The notes: generated by a model not told the origin, from the letters alone. 38,724 nucleotides of DNA from Alphaproteobacteria bacterium (GCA_018399685.1 JAGYOK010000019.1:1-38724), one strand, 5' to 3'. Shown: positions 26,478 through 34,574, counted from the stretch's first letter. A program made the numbers and translations.

Positions 26478-27407
26478 ATGAACAAAACACCAAATTCCGA
26501 TCAGAAAATTGCCCTTGTCTCTTCGGCAGATAAAAACTATTTCCCCTTGCTGGTCGAGTGGGTCGCTTCCTTAAAAAATCTCCCTTCTCTGTCAGAGCAC
26601 GACACCTGTATTTTTGATGCCGGACTAGAGCCTGAACAATGCACAAAGCTGGAGCAAATGGGCTGCAAAGTCATCGCCCCTGACTGGCCGTGCAAAATAC
26701 CGGACTGGAAGCTGCGCGGGCGTAATTATTTAAAATCCTGTGTTTGCCGCCCGTTCATCCCGAAAATATTCCCCGGTTACGATGTTTATATCTGGCTGGA
26801 TTGCGATACATGGCTTCAGACAGAAGAGGCAATAGACTTGCTCATCCGTGGCGCGAACAAGGACGCGCTGGCTATTATTCCGCAAGTAGACCGCAACATG
26901 CAAAGAATGCTGCGCCTTGAGTGGCTAGGCCCTTTTGTAAAAAAGGCGCGCAGCTTTTATTATTCCAACGCCAGGCGAGCTTTTTCTGGAAAAGTCGCAC
27001 GTAATTTGTGCGCCCGCCCGATCCTTAATGCCGGAGTTTTCGCTCTTCGCGTTGACGCTCCACACTGGCAGGCATGGCAGGATCTAATAGTCAAAGCAAT
27101 GAAAAGGGGGCGCATATTCACCGCCGAGCAATTATCCTTGGGCGTGCTCACCTATCAGCAGGGCTATAAGGTTGAGCCTCTCCCATTCTGGTGTAACTGG
27201 CTTTGTGAGATCGTTCCCCACTGGGATAAAGAACGCAGGATGTTTGTTGAGCCGTCCCTGCCCAATCATCCCATATCCGTGATGCATTTAAGTGGCTTTG
27301 ATGAGATGCGCCGCAACCGAAAAATCACGCAAGAGGTGAGCACAACCGCCGGAGATACCATAAACATTACCCTTCGCTATCCCCATCTGAATGGCGAAAA
27401 ACCTTGA
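26478..27407 (+). CDS. Putative glycosyltransferase, GT-A/GT8-like
   Basis: A ~309-residue protein beginning with a Rossmann-like strand (KIALVSSADKNYFPLLVEWV) and containing DCD in YDVYIWLDCDTWLQ, the metal- and nucleotide-sugar-binding DxD motif of GT-A enzymes. ILNAGVFALRVDAPHWQAWQ is typical of GT8-like proteins. No signal peptide or membrane segment. Sugar donor and acceptor unknown. Its position between glmU and glmS, with an epimerase gene downstream, suggests cell-surface polysaccharide synthesis, but this is context only. Confidence 0.7.
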   Translation: MNKTPNSDQKIALVSSADKNYFPLLVEWVASLKNLPSLSEHDTCIFDAGLEPEQCTKLEQMGCKVIAPDWPCKIPDWKLRGRNYLKSCVCRPFIPKIFPGYDVYIWLDCDTWLQTEEAIDLLIRGANKDALAIIPQVDRNMQRMLRLEWLGPFVKKARSFYYSNARRAFSGKVARNLCARPILNAGVFALRVDAPHWQAWQDLIVKAMKRGRIFTAEQLSLGVLTYQQGYKVEPLPFWCNWLCEIVPHWDKERRMFVEPSLPNHPISVMHLSGFDEMRRNRKITQEVSTTAGDTINITLRYPHLNGEKP

Positions 27408-27494
27408 AACAATTCGAAAAGTTTCGTGATTTGCGAGCCACATTCTCAAAATATAGAATAAGAAAAAACTTAAATAACAGGAAGAGTAAAATAC

Positions 27495-29324
27495 ATGTGT
27501 GGAATTTTCGGAATTATCGGAGAAAAGGAAGTCGCCCCTTTATTATTAGAAGGACTAAAACGGCTGGAGTATCGCGGCTATGATTCCGCCGGAATTGCCA
27601 CCTTGTCCAATGGTCATATCGACCGCCGCCGCGCGCAAGGCAAGCTCATAAATCTAGCCAAAAAAATTGAAGACACCCCCATTAAAGGCACAGTCGGCAT
27701 AGGCCATACGCGCTGGGCAACCCATGGCCTTCCCAACGAGCGCAACGCTCACCCTCACGCCAATGACAAAGTCGCCGTCGTGCATAACGGCATTATCGAA
27801 AATTACATTATGATAAAAGCAGAGCTGGAGGCCAAGGGCTACGTTTTTGAAACTGAGACAGATACCGAAGTTATTGTCCACCTTGTGACTTACTATATGG
27901 ATCAAGGGCAAGAACCTGTTAAGGCCGCCAATACGGCCATGGATCGCCTTGAAGGAGCCTACGCGCTTGTATTGATTTTTGCAGGCCACCACGATGTTAT
28001 GGTCGGATGCCGTCAGGGCACGCCTTTGGCTGTGGGGTTTGGTGAAGGCGATATGTTCGTTGCTTCTGACTCTTATGCACTCGCACCGCTGACCAGAAAG
28101 ATCTGCTTTCTCGAAGATGGAGATCGCGTCGTGGTTAGCAGGGCAGGCGCCAAAATTTATGATGGAGATAAAAACGAAATCCAGCGCGCAGTTCGCATTA
28201 CCGGGCAATCAGGCGCGGCAGCAGGAAAAGGCGAATACCGCCACTTCATGCTCAAGGAAATCTACGAGCAGCCCTCTGTTATCGGTCAGACCCTCAATGC
28301 CTATGTTAACGCGGCAACCGGAAAAATCTCCGCCCCCGAACAAGTGCTGGAGGCTATAACAAAAGCCCCGCGCCTAACTCTAATAGCCTGCGGCACCGCC
28401 TATTATGCCTGCATGGTTGCCAAATACTGGTTCGAGCAAATCGCCCGCATCCCTTGCGAAATCGATGTAGCCAGCGAGTTCCGCTACCGCGAAGCCCCCA
28501 TGCCAAAAGGCGGGGTAGCTCTGTTTGTTTCGCAATCGGGGGAAACACTCGATACCCTCGAAGCCCTGCGCTATTGCAAGCGTTCCGGCCAGACCATAAT
28601 TTCTATCGTTAACACCATCGAAAGCACGATAGAGCGCGAGTCTGATCACGTGCTCCGCACCCTGGCTGGCCCTGAAATCGGCGTGGCTTCGACCAAGGCT
28701 TTTACAACCCAGCTCACCACTTTGGCCTGTGTTGCATTGGCGGCAGCGCGCGCAAAAGGCGCAATCGATGAATCGCGCGAAAGCGAAATGGCCGAAGCCC
28801 TGCGCCATGTTCCAACGATTGCTGCGGATATTCTCCAGCACGATGCAGCAATACGCATGATCGCCAAAGACATCGCCATCGCTCCTGACGTACTTTATCT
28901 GGGAAGGGGGAGCTTATATCCAATCGCGCTGGAAGGCGCGCTTAAATTAAAGGAAATATCCTACATCCACGCCGAAGGCTACGCTTCGGGGGAAATGAAA
29001 CATGGGCCCATCGCTCTGATTGATGAGAGCGTGCCCGTAGTTGTTATCGCTCCTGAAAACGACCCGCTCTTTGAGAAAAACGTTTCCAATATTCAAGAAA
29101 CAGTCGCGCGAGGAGGCAAGGTCTTCCTTATTTCTGACACTAAAGGCGCGCATGCGCTTAAAGAACAGGCATTCTGGCGCGTAAGTTTAGGGGTGGTTCA
29201 CCCGTTTGTTGCTCCTATCCTTTACTCCATACCGGTGCAGCTTCTGGCTTATCACATCGCCGTTATCAAAGGCACCGACGTAGATCAACCCCGGAATCTG
29301 GCTAAGTCTGTTACGGTGGAATAA
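27495..29324 (+). CDS. glmS: Glutamine--fructose-6-phosphate aminotransferase (isomerizing)
   Basis: First enzyme of the hexosamine pathway: makes glucosamine-6-P from fructose-6-P and glutamine. The nucleophile Cys2 follows the initiator Met in MCGIFGIIG, and the glutaminase domain continues with RLEYRGYDSAGIA and GHTRWATHG. The C-terminal SIS domains include SQSGETLDT and GRGSLYPIALEGALKLKE, and the protein ends DVDQPRNLAKSVTVE. The length of 609 residues is standard. No glmS ribozyme-like sequence is seen upstream, as expected in this class. GAAGAGTAAAATAC precedes the ATG. Confidence 0.98.
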   Translation: MCGIFGIIGEKEVAPLLLEGLKRLEYRGYDSAGIATLSNGHIDRRRAQGKLINLAKKIEDTPIKGTVGIGHTRWATHGLPNERNAHPHANDKVAVVHNGIIENYIMIKAELEAKGYVFETETDTEVIVHLVTYYMDQGQEPVKAANTAMDRLEGAYALVLIFAGHHDVMVGCRQGTPLAVGFGEGDMFVASDSYALAPLTRKICFLEDGDRVVVSRAGAKIYDGDKNEIQRAVRITGQSGAAAGKGEYRHFMLKEIYEQPSVIGQTLNAYVNAATGKISAPEQVLEAITKAPRLTLIACGTAYYACMVAKYWFEQIARIPCEIDVASEFRYREAPMPKGGVALFVSQSGETLDTLEALRYCKRSGQTIISIVNTIESTIERESDHVLRTLAGPEIGVASTKAFTTQLTTLACVALAAARAKGAIDESRESEMAEALRHVPTIAADILQHDAAIRMIAKDIAIAPDVLYLGRGSLYPIALEGALKLKEISYIHAEGYASGEMKHGPIALIDESVPVVVIAPENDPLFEKNVSNIQETVARGGKVFLISDTKGAHALKEQAFWRVSLGVVHPFVAPILYSIPVQLLAYHIAVIKGTDVDQPRNLAKSVTVE

Positions 29325-29332
29325 CCTTTGTT

Positions 29333-29356
29333 ATCCATCCCCCTTGAGGGGGAGGA
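29333..29356 (+). repeat. G/C-rich palindromic hairpin after glmS
   Basis: The sequence ATCC-AT-CCCCC-TTGA-GGGGG-A-GGAT lies 9 bp after the glmS stop. It is followed by a second G-rich run (GGTGGGGGTGG, 29360-29369). It resembles a REP-like palindromic element. It might act as a transcription brake or end, but there is no T-run on either strand. Confidence 0.55.
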
Positions 29357-29440
29357 TAGGTGGGGGTGGCATAATCTTCGCTCCCCAAAAGGAAGAGGGA
29401 ATGTAACATTAATTACTAAAGACTTATAAGAAAGAAAAAC

Positions 29441-30430
29441 ATGACATCACCCATTTTAATCACCGGAGCCGCTGGATTTATCGGCTTTCATACAGCGCTT
29501 GGCTTATTGCAAGCGGGCAAGCACGTTGTCGGGGTTGATAACCTCAATGATTATTATGATGTGTCGCTAAAAAAAGCCCGCCTGCGTGAGCTTGATAACT
29601 TTGAACACTTCACGTTCGTAAAAGAAAACATTGCCAATTATGAGGGAATGGAAAAGCTATGGAGCACCCATGGCCCTTTTAAACAAGTGGTTCAATTGGC
29701 TGCGCAAGCTGGCGTGCGTTATTCGCTAAAAAACCCGCATTCCTATGTCCAAAGCAATCTAGTCGGGCATTTGAATGTATTGGAGCTTTGCCGTTATACC
29801 GAAGGGTTCGAGCATCTGGTTTACGCCAGCTCTTCATCTGTCTACGGAAAGAACACAAAACTTCCCTATGCCGTCGAAGATCGTGTAGACCAGCCCGTAT
29901 CGTTATACGCAGCCACCAAACGCGGTGGCGAGCTTATGAGTCACTCTTACTCCCATCTTTATGATCTACCGCAAACGGGCTTGCGTTTTTTCACGGTTTA
30001 TGGCCCTTGGGGGCGCCCCGATATGTCGCCTTATATATTCACCAAGGCCATAATAGAAGGAAAGAAAGTTCCCATTTTTAATGAAGGAGATATGAAGCGC
30101 GACTTCACCTATATTGACGATATTATCTCTGGGGTTCTGGCCGTTTTAGAAACTCCGCCAACTAAAGAAAATGAAGACGATATCCCTTACCGTGTGTTGA
30201 ATATCGGTAATAACAGATCAGAAAATTTGATGGACTACGTGGCGGCAATTGAAAAAGCCGTTGGCAAAAAAGCGGAGATAGAATTATTGCCTATGCAGGC
30301 TGGCGACGTGAAAGAAACTTACGCCGATATAGACGAAACGACTCATTTAACAGGCTACAAGCCCACCACCTCGATTGATGAGGGCATTCCTAAATACGTG
30401 ACGTGGTTCAAGGATTATTATGGGGCATAA
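29441..30430 (+). CDS. NAD-dependent UDP-glucuronate 4-epimerase-like protein
   Basis: Short-chain dehydrogenase/epimerase of 329 residues. The NAD-binding GxxGxxG is GAAGFIG (9-15), and the catalytic site is SSSSVYGKN plus YAATKRGGELM (YxxxK). AGVRYSLKNPHSYVQSNLVG, and FFTVYGPWGRPDM and KRDFTYIDDI are characteristic of UDP-GlcA/galacturonate epimerases (CapI/LpsL group). It would supply UDP-galacturonate for surface polysaccharide. Substrate specificity is a family-level inference. AAGAAAGAAAAAC precedes the ATG. Confidence 0.88.
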   Translation: MTSPILITGAAGFIGFHTALGLLQAGKHVVGVDNLNDYYDVSLKKARLRELDNFEHFTFVKENIANYEGMEKLWSTHGPFKQVVQLAAQAGVRYSLKNPHSYVQSNLVGHLNVLELCRYTEGFEHLVYASSSSVYGKNTKLPYAVEDRVDQPVSLYAATKRGGELMSHSYSHLYDLPQTGLRFFTVYGPWGRPDMSPYIFTKAIIEGKKVPIFNEGDMKRDFTYIDDIISGVLAVLETPPTKENEDDIPYRVLNIGNNRSENLMDYVAAIEKAVGKKAEIELLPMQAGDVKETYADIDETTHLTGYKPTTSIDEGIPKYVTWFKDYYGA

Positions 30431-30437
30431 ATAGATA

Positions 30438-30457
30438 ACCACGGGTAAACCCGTGGT
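30438..30457 (+). terminator. Strong hairpin after the epimerase gene
   Basis: ACCACGGG-TAAA-CCCGTGGT is a perfect 8-bp stem with a 4-base loop, 8 bp after the stop. It is followed by GTTCTGTATT, a weak T-tract. A terminator is the simplest reading. TCAAC at 30467-30471 follows at a distance, similar to ends of IS200/IS605 elements, but the rest of such an element is absent. Confidence 0.55.
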
Positions 30458-30485
30458 GTTCTGTATTCAACCGCATAAATCGAAC

Positions 30486-30518
30486 GTAGTACCCGAAAGG
30501 GTGCAAGTGGACATCTAC
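30486..30518 (+). other. Possible small structured RNA element with GAAA tetraloop
   Basis: ACCC-GAAA-GGGT (30491-30502) forms a short tetraloop hairpin; GTAG (30486-30489) can pair with CTAC (30515-30518) around it. Together with the hairpin at 30438 this looks like a structured RNA or a relic of a mobile element. No known RNA class recognised. Confidence 0.3.
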
Positions 30519-30683
30519 CAACATTATGTAAAATATATATCCATCGTCACTTACTAAAAACTGTATAACCCACCCCTTACCGATCACCGCTAATTATCAG
30601 TTTTTGACGACTTATTTTTGAAATTTTATTACAATTTAAGACAAGGTCTCTAAAAAATCCTAAAAAATAACGTCCAAAAAAGG

Positions 30684-30760
30684 TTGACGATCGGTCAATA
30701 AAAAACCGCACAAGTTGACGATTGGTCAACTCAAAACGCAAAAAAATGACTAACGGTCAA
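30684..30760. promoter_or_regulatory. Three phased TTGAC-N5-GTCAA dyad motifs
   Basis: TTGACGATCGGTCAA (30684-30698), TTGACGATTGGTCAA (30715-30729) and ATGACTAACGGTCAA (30746-30760) have start positions exactly 31 bp apart, three helical turns. Each arm pair is an inverted repeat. The layout suggests cooperative binding of a dimeric regulator or iteron-like sites. The nearest gene starts or ends are the epimerase stop (upstream) and the NERD gene 3' end (downstream), so their target is unclear. Confidence 0.75.
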
Positions 30761-30809
30761 CATTTTTTAAGGGAAGTGAATGTAATTGAGGGGGAGGGGA
30801 GATAATCGA

Positions 30810-30827
30810 TACGATTCGAATCGTACA
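30810..30827. repeat. Left copy of an 18-bp repeat with a perfect 16-bp palindrome
   Basis: TACGATTCGAATCGTACA, in which TACGATTCGAATCGTA is a perfect palindrome. It is identical to the right copy at 31781-31798 and followed in both by a near-match (CTAT against TTAT). The two copies bracket the NERD gene. Confidence 0.9.
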
Positions 30828-30901
30828 CTATAAGACCTTAGCTTTTCTGCTTGCACAACAGTCCCCCTTAATTCTACGGTTACACGTTGTTTGGACAAAA
30901 T

Positions 30902-31582
30902 TTAAACATATGGATTTTTTGTAAATCGGCATCTTGGGTAATTTTCACAACCCAAGAATTTGGAGCCAGCTTTAGCGCCTTTTTTTACAGTTCTTTCTAC
31001 CAAATTAGAGCCGCACCTAGGACAAATTTTATTAGAGCCGTGCCGTTCACGTAAAGACTTAATATGCTCTTTGGCTGTAAGCGAGGATTCTGATGCAAGA
31101 CTATTGAGTTTATTTAGTATATAGCCAATCTCTTCCTGAGAAAGTATATGATCTTGATATTGTTTTATGTAATAACTCAACCCAGATCTTATTACATTAG
31201 AAGGTAAATGGGTTTTAAATTTGCAATCACCAACGAAATGGATAACGGTATGTATGAATGATTCACCAAGATCCAGATATTCAGCGAGAATTTTCTTCTG
31301 TCTGAAAGTTTGTCTAATCGGATTTTGAAAAGAATAGTTTTTCCTATATAGAGATTGTGTCCACTTTGGTTGATTTTCTGAGCCAAATATCCATCCCTTT
31401 ATATTCTTTGTTTCTACTATGAATACTCCGTAGGGAGATACTAAAACATGATCTATCTGGGTAGTCCCATTTTTTGAAGGTATGATGACATTATGAATTC
31501 TGTGGTATACGCGAGCATCTAGAGAAAACCACATATTTAATGTGGTTTTCTTTTCGCCGAACCATCCTCTAAGTATTTTCAT
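30902..31582 (-). CDS. NERD nuclease-like domain protein with C-terminal zinc ribbon
   Basis: A 226-residue protein. Residues ~20-110 match the NERD (nuclease-related) domain: GTTQIDHVLVSPYGVFIVET with D44, E57 and K59 in the ExK motif of PD-(D/E)xK-like nucleases. The C-terminus is a topoisomerase I-type zinc ribbon with C187, C190, C212 and C218 (CPRCGSNLVERTVKKGAKAG, then FLGCENYPRC). The arrangement suggests a nucleic-acid-acting enzyme. Lone gene, no helicase, methylase or integrase adjacent, but bracketed by palindromic 18-bp repeats. Codon use is more AT-rich than the neighbours, consistent with horizontal transfer. The ATG at 31582 has only a weak ribosome-binding site. Confidence 0.85.
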   Translation of the reverse strand: MKILRGWFGEKKTTLNMWFSLDARVYHRIHNVIIPSKNGTTQIDHVLVSPYGVFIVETKNIKGWIFGSENQPKWTQSLYRKNYSFQNPIRQTFRQKKILAEYLDLGESFIHTVIHFVGDCKFKTHLPSNVIRSGLSYYIKQYQDHILSQEEIGYILNKLNSLASESSLTAKEHIKSLRERHGSNKICPRCGSNLVERTVKKGAKAGSKFLGCENYPRCRFTKNPYV

Positions 31583-31815
31583 TTAACTTTTATACAACAT
31601 AAAAGAAATTACTACTAGTTAGCAATAGAAAGGCAACCGTTGCTCATTGCTAATTCGGTTGGTTTTCGAGCTGGTAGTTTTTTTTGCTTAATATCAATAA
31701 CTTAAGTTATAAGAATATACGGTCTAGAACCTATAAGATCATCATAAAACATATTTGCTAGTCGCTATTTTTTATGCCGGTACGATTCGAATCGTACATT
31801 ATCGCAAGCATAATA
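31583..31815. other. 233-bp AT-rich gap with an imperfect nested hairpin
   Basis: Upstream region of the NERD gene. TTAGCAAT (31619-31626) and ATTGCTAA (31646-31653) form an 8-bp outer stem around a short GCAA/TTGC inner stem. It may be a leader structure of the NERD transcript, or an inverted repeat of a mobile element. A T8 run at ~31678-31685 and the right palindrome at 31781 follow. No gene seen. Confidence 0.5.
31781..31798. repeat. Right copy of the 18-bp palindromic repeat
   Basis: Identical to 30810-30827 and in the same orientation (the palindrome is symmetric, but the trailing CA and TAT make them direct repeats). Start-to-start distance is 971 bp. Confidence 0.9.
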
Positions 31816-33117
31816 TTACCCATTTTTCTGCTTCCGCAGTTTATCCCAATAATCCATCCGTTTTTTTATCTCCCTCTCAAAGCCGCGCTCCGGCGGTTTA
31901 TAGAAAGTATTGCGTCCCATTTCTTCGGGGAAATAATCCTGCCCCGAAAACCCTTCCGGTGTATCATGATCATAGATATAGCCTTGTGAATATCCGACAT
32001 CTTTCATCAATCCGGTAGGAGCGTTCAATATATGCATAGGCGGCATAAGTGAGCCTGTGTCTTTGGCCACCCGCTGCGCAGATTTAAAAGCTGTGTAAAT
32101 TGCATTGGATTTTGGGGCACTCGCCAGATAAACAAGCGCTTGCGCCAGTGCCAAATCTCCTTCCGGCGAGCCGAGGCGCTCATACGTATCCCACGCGGCT
32201 ATGCATAATGGCAAAGCCCGCGGGTCGGCCAGGCCGATATCTTCGCTGGCCATACGGGTTAAGCGCCTTGCGATAAAGCGAGGATCTTCGCCACCTTCAA
32301 TCATGCGCGAAAACCAGTATAGCGCGGCGTCTGCATCCGACCCCCGTATGCTTTTGTGAAGTGCGGAAATGAGGTTGTAATGCCCCTCATCCGCTTTATC
32401 GTACAAAGGCGCGCGGCGTTGTACCAGAGTCATAAACTCATCTGCATCAAGCTCATCTTCGCCCTGCTCAAGGATTTGCGAAACCATGCTCAATGCATAA
32501 CGCCCATCGCCATCGGCCATGGTTTTAAGCATCTCCCGCGTTTCGGGATTTAACGGAAGGTCCCGCCCCGCATCTTCTTCGGCGCGTTTAAGCAACATCT
32601 CAAGCGCTGCATCATCAAGGCGTTTGAGTATAAAGACCTGACAACGCGATAAAAGCGCGCTGTTAAGCTCAAAAGATGGATTTTCGGTTGTTGCGCCGAT
32701 TAAAGTGATTGTCCCGTCTTCTACAACCGGAAGGAACGCATCTTGCTGGGATTTGTTAAAACGATGAATTTCATCAACAAACAGAAGCGTCCCGCGCCCG
32801 TTTTTCCGACGGATACGCGCCGAATCGAAACATTTTCGCAGATCAGCAACACCCGAAAATATTGCCGAGATTTGCTCAAAATGCATGTCAGTGTGTTTAG
32901 ATAATATCCGCGCGATAGTGGTTTTCCCACATCCCGGCGGTCCCCACAAAATCATGGAGCTGATCCGCCCCGCATCCGCCATTTTTCGAACCGGCGCGTT
33001 TTCGCCGACAAGATGATCCTGACCGACAACCTTAGACAGCAAATCCGGGCGTAACCGATCCGGAAGCGGTCGCGGGGACTCCTTTTCTAAAACGTCATCT
33101 TGGAACAAATCACTCAT
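31816..33117 (-). CDS. rarA: Replication-associated recombination protein A (RarA/MgsA)
   Basis: AAA+ ATPase that acts at stalled replication forks (WRNIP1 homologue). Motifs: [18 protein letters not shown] at the N-terminus, Walker [10 protein letters not shown], Walker [17 protein letters not shown], sensor [21 protein letters not shown], and the C-terminal domain with [23 protein letters not shown] and [23 protein letters not shown]-like residues. The length of ~433 residues is typical. ATG at 33117 was chosen over an upstream TTG at 33123. It is 43 bp downstream of the small gene at 33161 on the same strand. Confidence 0.96.
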   Translation of the reverse strand: MSDLFQDDVLEKESPRPLPDRLRPDLLSKVVGQDHLVGENAPVRKMADAGRISSMILWGPPGCGKTTIARILSKHTDMHFEQISAIFSGVADLRKCFDSARIRRKNGRGTLLFVDEIHRFNKSQQDAFLPVVEDGTITLIGATTENPSFELNSALLSRCQVFILKRLDDAALEMLLKRAEEDAGRDLPLNPETREMLKTMADGDGRYALSMVSQILEQGEDELDADEFMTLVQRRAPLYDKADEGHYNLISALHKSIRGSDADAALYWFSRMIEGGEDPRFIARRLTRMASEDIGLADPRALPLCIAAWDTYERLGSPEGDLALAQALVYLASAPKSNAIYTAFKSAQRVAKDTGSLMPPMHILNAPTGLMKDVGYSQGYIYDHDTPEGFSGQDYFPEEMGRNTFYKPPERGFEREIKKRMDYWDKLRKQKNG

Positions 33118-33160
33118 GAGCAAAAATTAGAACATTTATCGAACAAAATCAACGGGGATG

Positions 33161-33496
33161 TTATTGCTTTTCAGAAATATATAGCTTGCAGTCGTAGCTT
33201 GCCGCGATAACCGCTACGTGGGAATACTGGCCAATATCATCGCCACCGATAGCCACATCATAATAGAGCCCTTCGGGGAAATAATGATCCGTTGTTGCTG
33301 CTGTTACTGAAGAAGAGCCAAAGCGGAGGTGAACGGGGCCGGTTGCATATAAACTGATTACCCTTGTTTTTGGGTCAAAGGCACTCGCGTTTCTTGCGGA
33401 GCTTGAGGTAACGTTAATTAAATGAGCACAATCGCTTTTCATACGCATAGCGGGCAACGGGACATTATTGGTATCTCTGGGAAGAAGTGTAGGCAT
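33161..33496 (-). CDS. Small beta-rich protein of unknown function, possibly phage-derived
   Basis: A 111-residue protein with no signal peptide. The sequence is Thr/Ser/Ala-rich with periodic beta strands: SSARNASAFDPKTRVISLYA, then VHLRFGSSSV, DHYFPEGLYYDVAIGG and HVAVIAASYDCKLYISEKQ. I associate this type of sequence with small phage-structural-like proteins in alphaproteobacteria, but cannot name a family. AAGGA lies 7 nt before the ATG at 33496. A terminator-like hairpin lies in its leader (33541-33570). Confidence 0.6.
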   Translation of the reverse strand: MPTLLPRDTNNVPLPAMRMKSDCAHLINVTSSSARNASAFDPKTRVISLYATGPVHLRFGSSSVTAATTDHYFPEGLYYDVAIGGDDIGQYSHVAVIAASYDCKLYISEKQ

Positions 33497-33540
33497 TGTT
33501 TTTTCCTTATTATTTTATGAAGTATGTTGAATTAAAAACG

Positions 33541-33570
33541 AAAAACCGCCCCCAAATTTTTGGGAGGCGG
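33541..33570 (-). terminator. Terminator-like hairpin in the leader of the 33161-33496 gene
   Basis: On the - strand CCGCCTCCCAAA pairs imperfectly with TTTGGGGGCGG (about 33546-33570) and is followed by TTTTT (33545-33541). It lies ~45 nt before the ATG of the gene it precedes. No gene is seen upstream on that strand that would need a terminator, so it may be an attenuator or the end of an unannotated short transcript. Confidence 0.6.
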
Positions 33571-33827
33571 ACACAATTATCCGTATAAGTAAGCATACTA
33601 TGGTGCCTTTACTAATATAAGTCAAGAAAAATATGAATATATTCCATTTTAGTGTGCTGGAGCGGCAGTTTATATCGCTTACGGTTTGCTGATTACAAGC
33701 TCACAGATTCAATTTAATCGCAGATTTAAGTTGAGCATTTCTTTATTAAATGGTATAGCCTAGGAAATAATTAAAAAATTGTACCGGGTTGGTTTGCTAT
33801 TATTATAAAGGGAAAAGGTAGGCTGTT

Positions 33828-34499
33828 ATGAAATTAAGAATTATTGTAGCAACACTGTTTTTAGCTGCCGCAAGTTTGGTGAATGCAAACGCTGCAAACG
33901 CTGTAATTATACCCCCGGTGTCTTCATTGGTTTCCCAGACAAATATCATGCTTTTTGGCAATGATCCTGCGAATGATGAATATACCAACACAATGGAAGT
34001 CGGGCAGTCTGGGACTATTAATTTCGGATCTATCTCGTTTCCCTGGAACGGAAGCGCAGAATACACGATTAGCGCAGCCATCCCTCAAAATTCCATGATT
34101 ACGTTCACTTACAATACTTCAGGATTTGTCCCGGATATGGGGTCGGCAACAGCTCAGGCTCAGTCTTTTACAACAGAGGACTCTGTGTATGCGATGGCAA
34201 CGCCCAGCGAAGGAAGTTTTAGTTTTGATACACTTGCTTCTCTGGCTTATGTGAGCGCACAGTTCGTTGATGGAGATTCTTCCATAGCTCAGCATGTTTT
34301 CAAAAACCTGTCGGAGAATTCTATCTGGATCACATCTTTTATGGAGCAGCTATATGCGATGGGAAACACTGCCGGTTTGTCTGTAAGCTACGATGTTTCT
34401 GCAGTTCCTGTCCCAGCGGCTTTGCCAATGTTTGCTATAGGTCTGGCGGCCATGATTGGACTTCGCAGAAAAAAGAAGGCTGCAAAAATTACGGCATAA
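33828..34499 (+). CDS. Secreted protein with VPxPA/PEP-CTERM-like sorting signal
   Basis: A 223-residue protein with a signal peptide (LRIIVATLFLAAASLVNANA) and a C-terminal exosortase-type sorting signal: motif VPVPAA at ~193-198, hydrophobic helix LPMFAIGLAAMIG, and basic tail RRKKKAAK. The mature part is Ser/Thr/Ala-rich, beta-rich and unrelated to known enzymes by eye. Proteins of this type are cleaved by an exosortase and modified or linked to surface polysaccharide. A second member is encoded at 37175-37819. GGGAAAAGGTAGG precedes the ATG. A clear terminator follows. Confidence 0.85.
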   Translation: MKLRIIVATLFLAAASLVNANAANAVIIPPVSSLVSQTNIMLFGNDPANDEYTNTMEVGQSGTINFGSISFPWNGSAEYTISAAIPQNSMITFTYNTSGFVPDMGSATAQAQSFTTEDSVYAMATPSEGSFSFDTLASLAYVSAQFVDGDSSIAQHVFKNLSENSIWITSFMEQLYAMGNTAGLSVSYDVSAVPVPAALPMFAIGLAAMIGLRRKKKAAKITA

Positions 34500-34528
34500 A
34501 GATTGATATAGATTTAAAACCTTATAAG

Positions 34529-34563
34529 AAACGCCCGTGAATAATTTCGGGCGTTTTGTTTTG
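34529..34563 (+). terminator. Terminator between the sorted protein gene and prsT
   Basis: AAACGCCCG (34529-34537) pairs perfectly with CGGGCGTTT (34548-34556), followed by TGTTTTGTTTT. Rightward terminator for the 33828 gene. The convergent PrsT gene ends just beyond it. Confidence 0.85.
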
Positions 34564-34574
34564 TTGGTTAGTTC

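Larger units (their letters stand above)
30431..30901. other. 471-bp non-coding region with hairpins, phased motifs and a palindrome
   Basis: No coding frame is convincing. From left to right it contains a strong 8-bp hairpin (30438-30457), a GAAA-tetraloop hairpin (30486-30518), a C-rich then AT-rich stretch, three dyad motifs with 31-bp phasing (30684-30760), a G-rich run (30787-30799), and a perfect palindrome (30810-30827). Confidence 0.75.

Noticed and set aside
27408-27494. glmS ribozyme upstream of glmS
   Set aside because: The 87-bp leader is too short and lacks any resemblance to the ribozyme core.
30684-30760. CRISPR repeats
   Set aside because: Only three 15-bp palindromic motifs with AT-rich 16-bp gaps; operator or iteron-like sites fit better.
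30810-30827. tRNA T-arm or dif site in the 18-bp palindrome
   Set aside because: TTCGAA resembles a T-loop but no tRNA fold can be built around it, and it does not match a known dif sequence.
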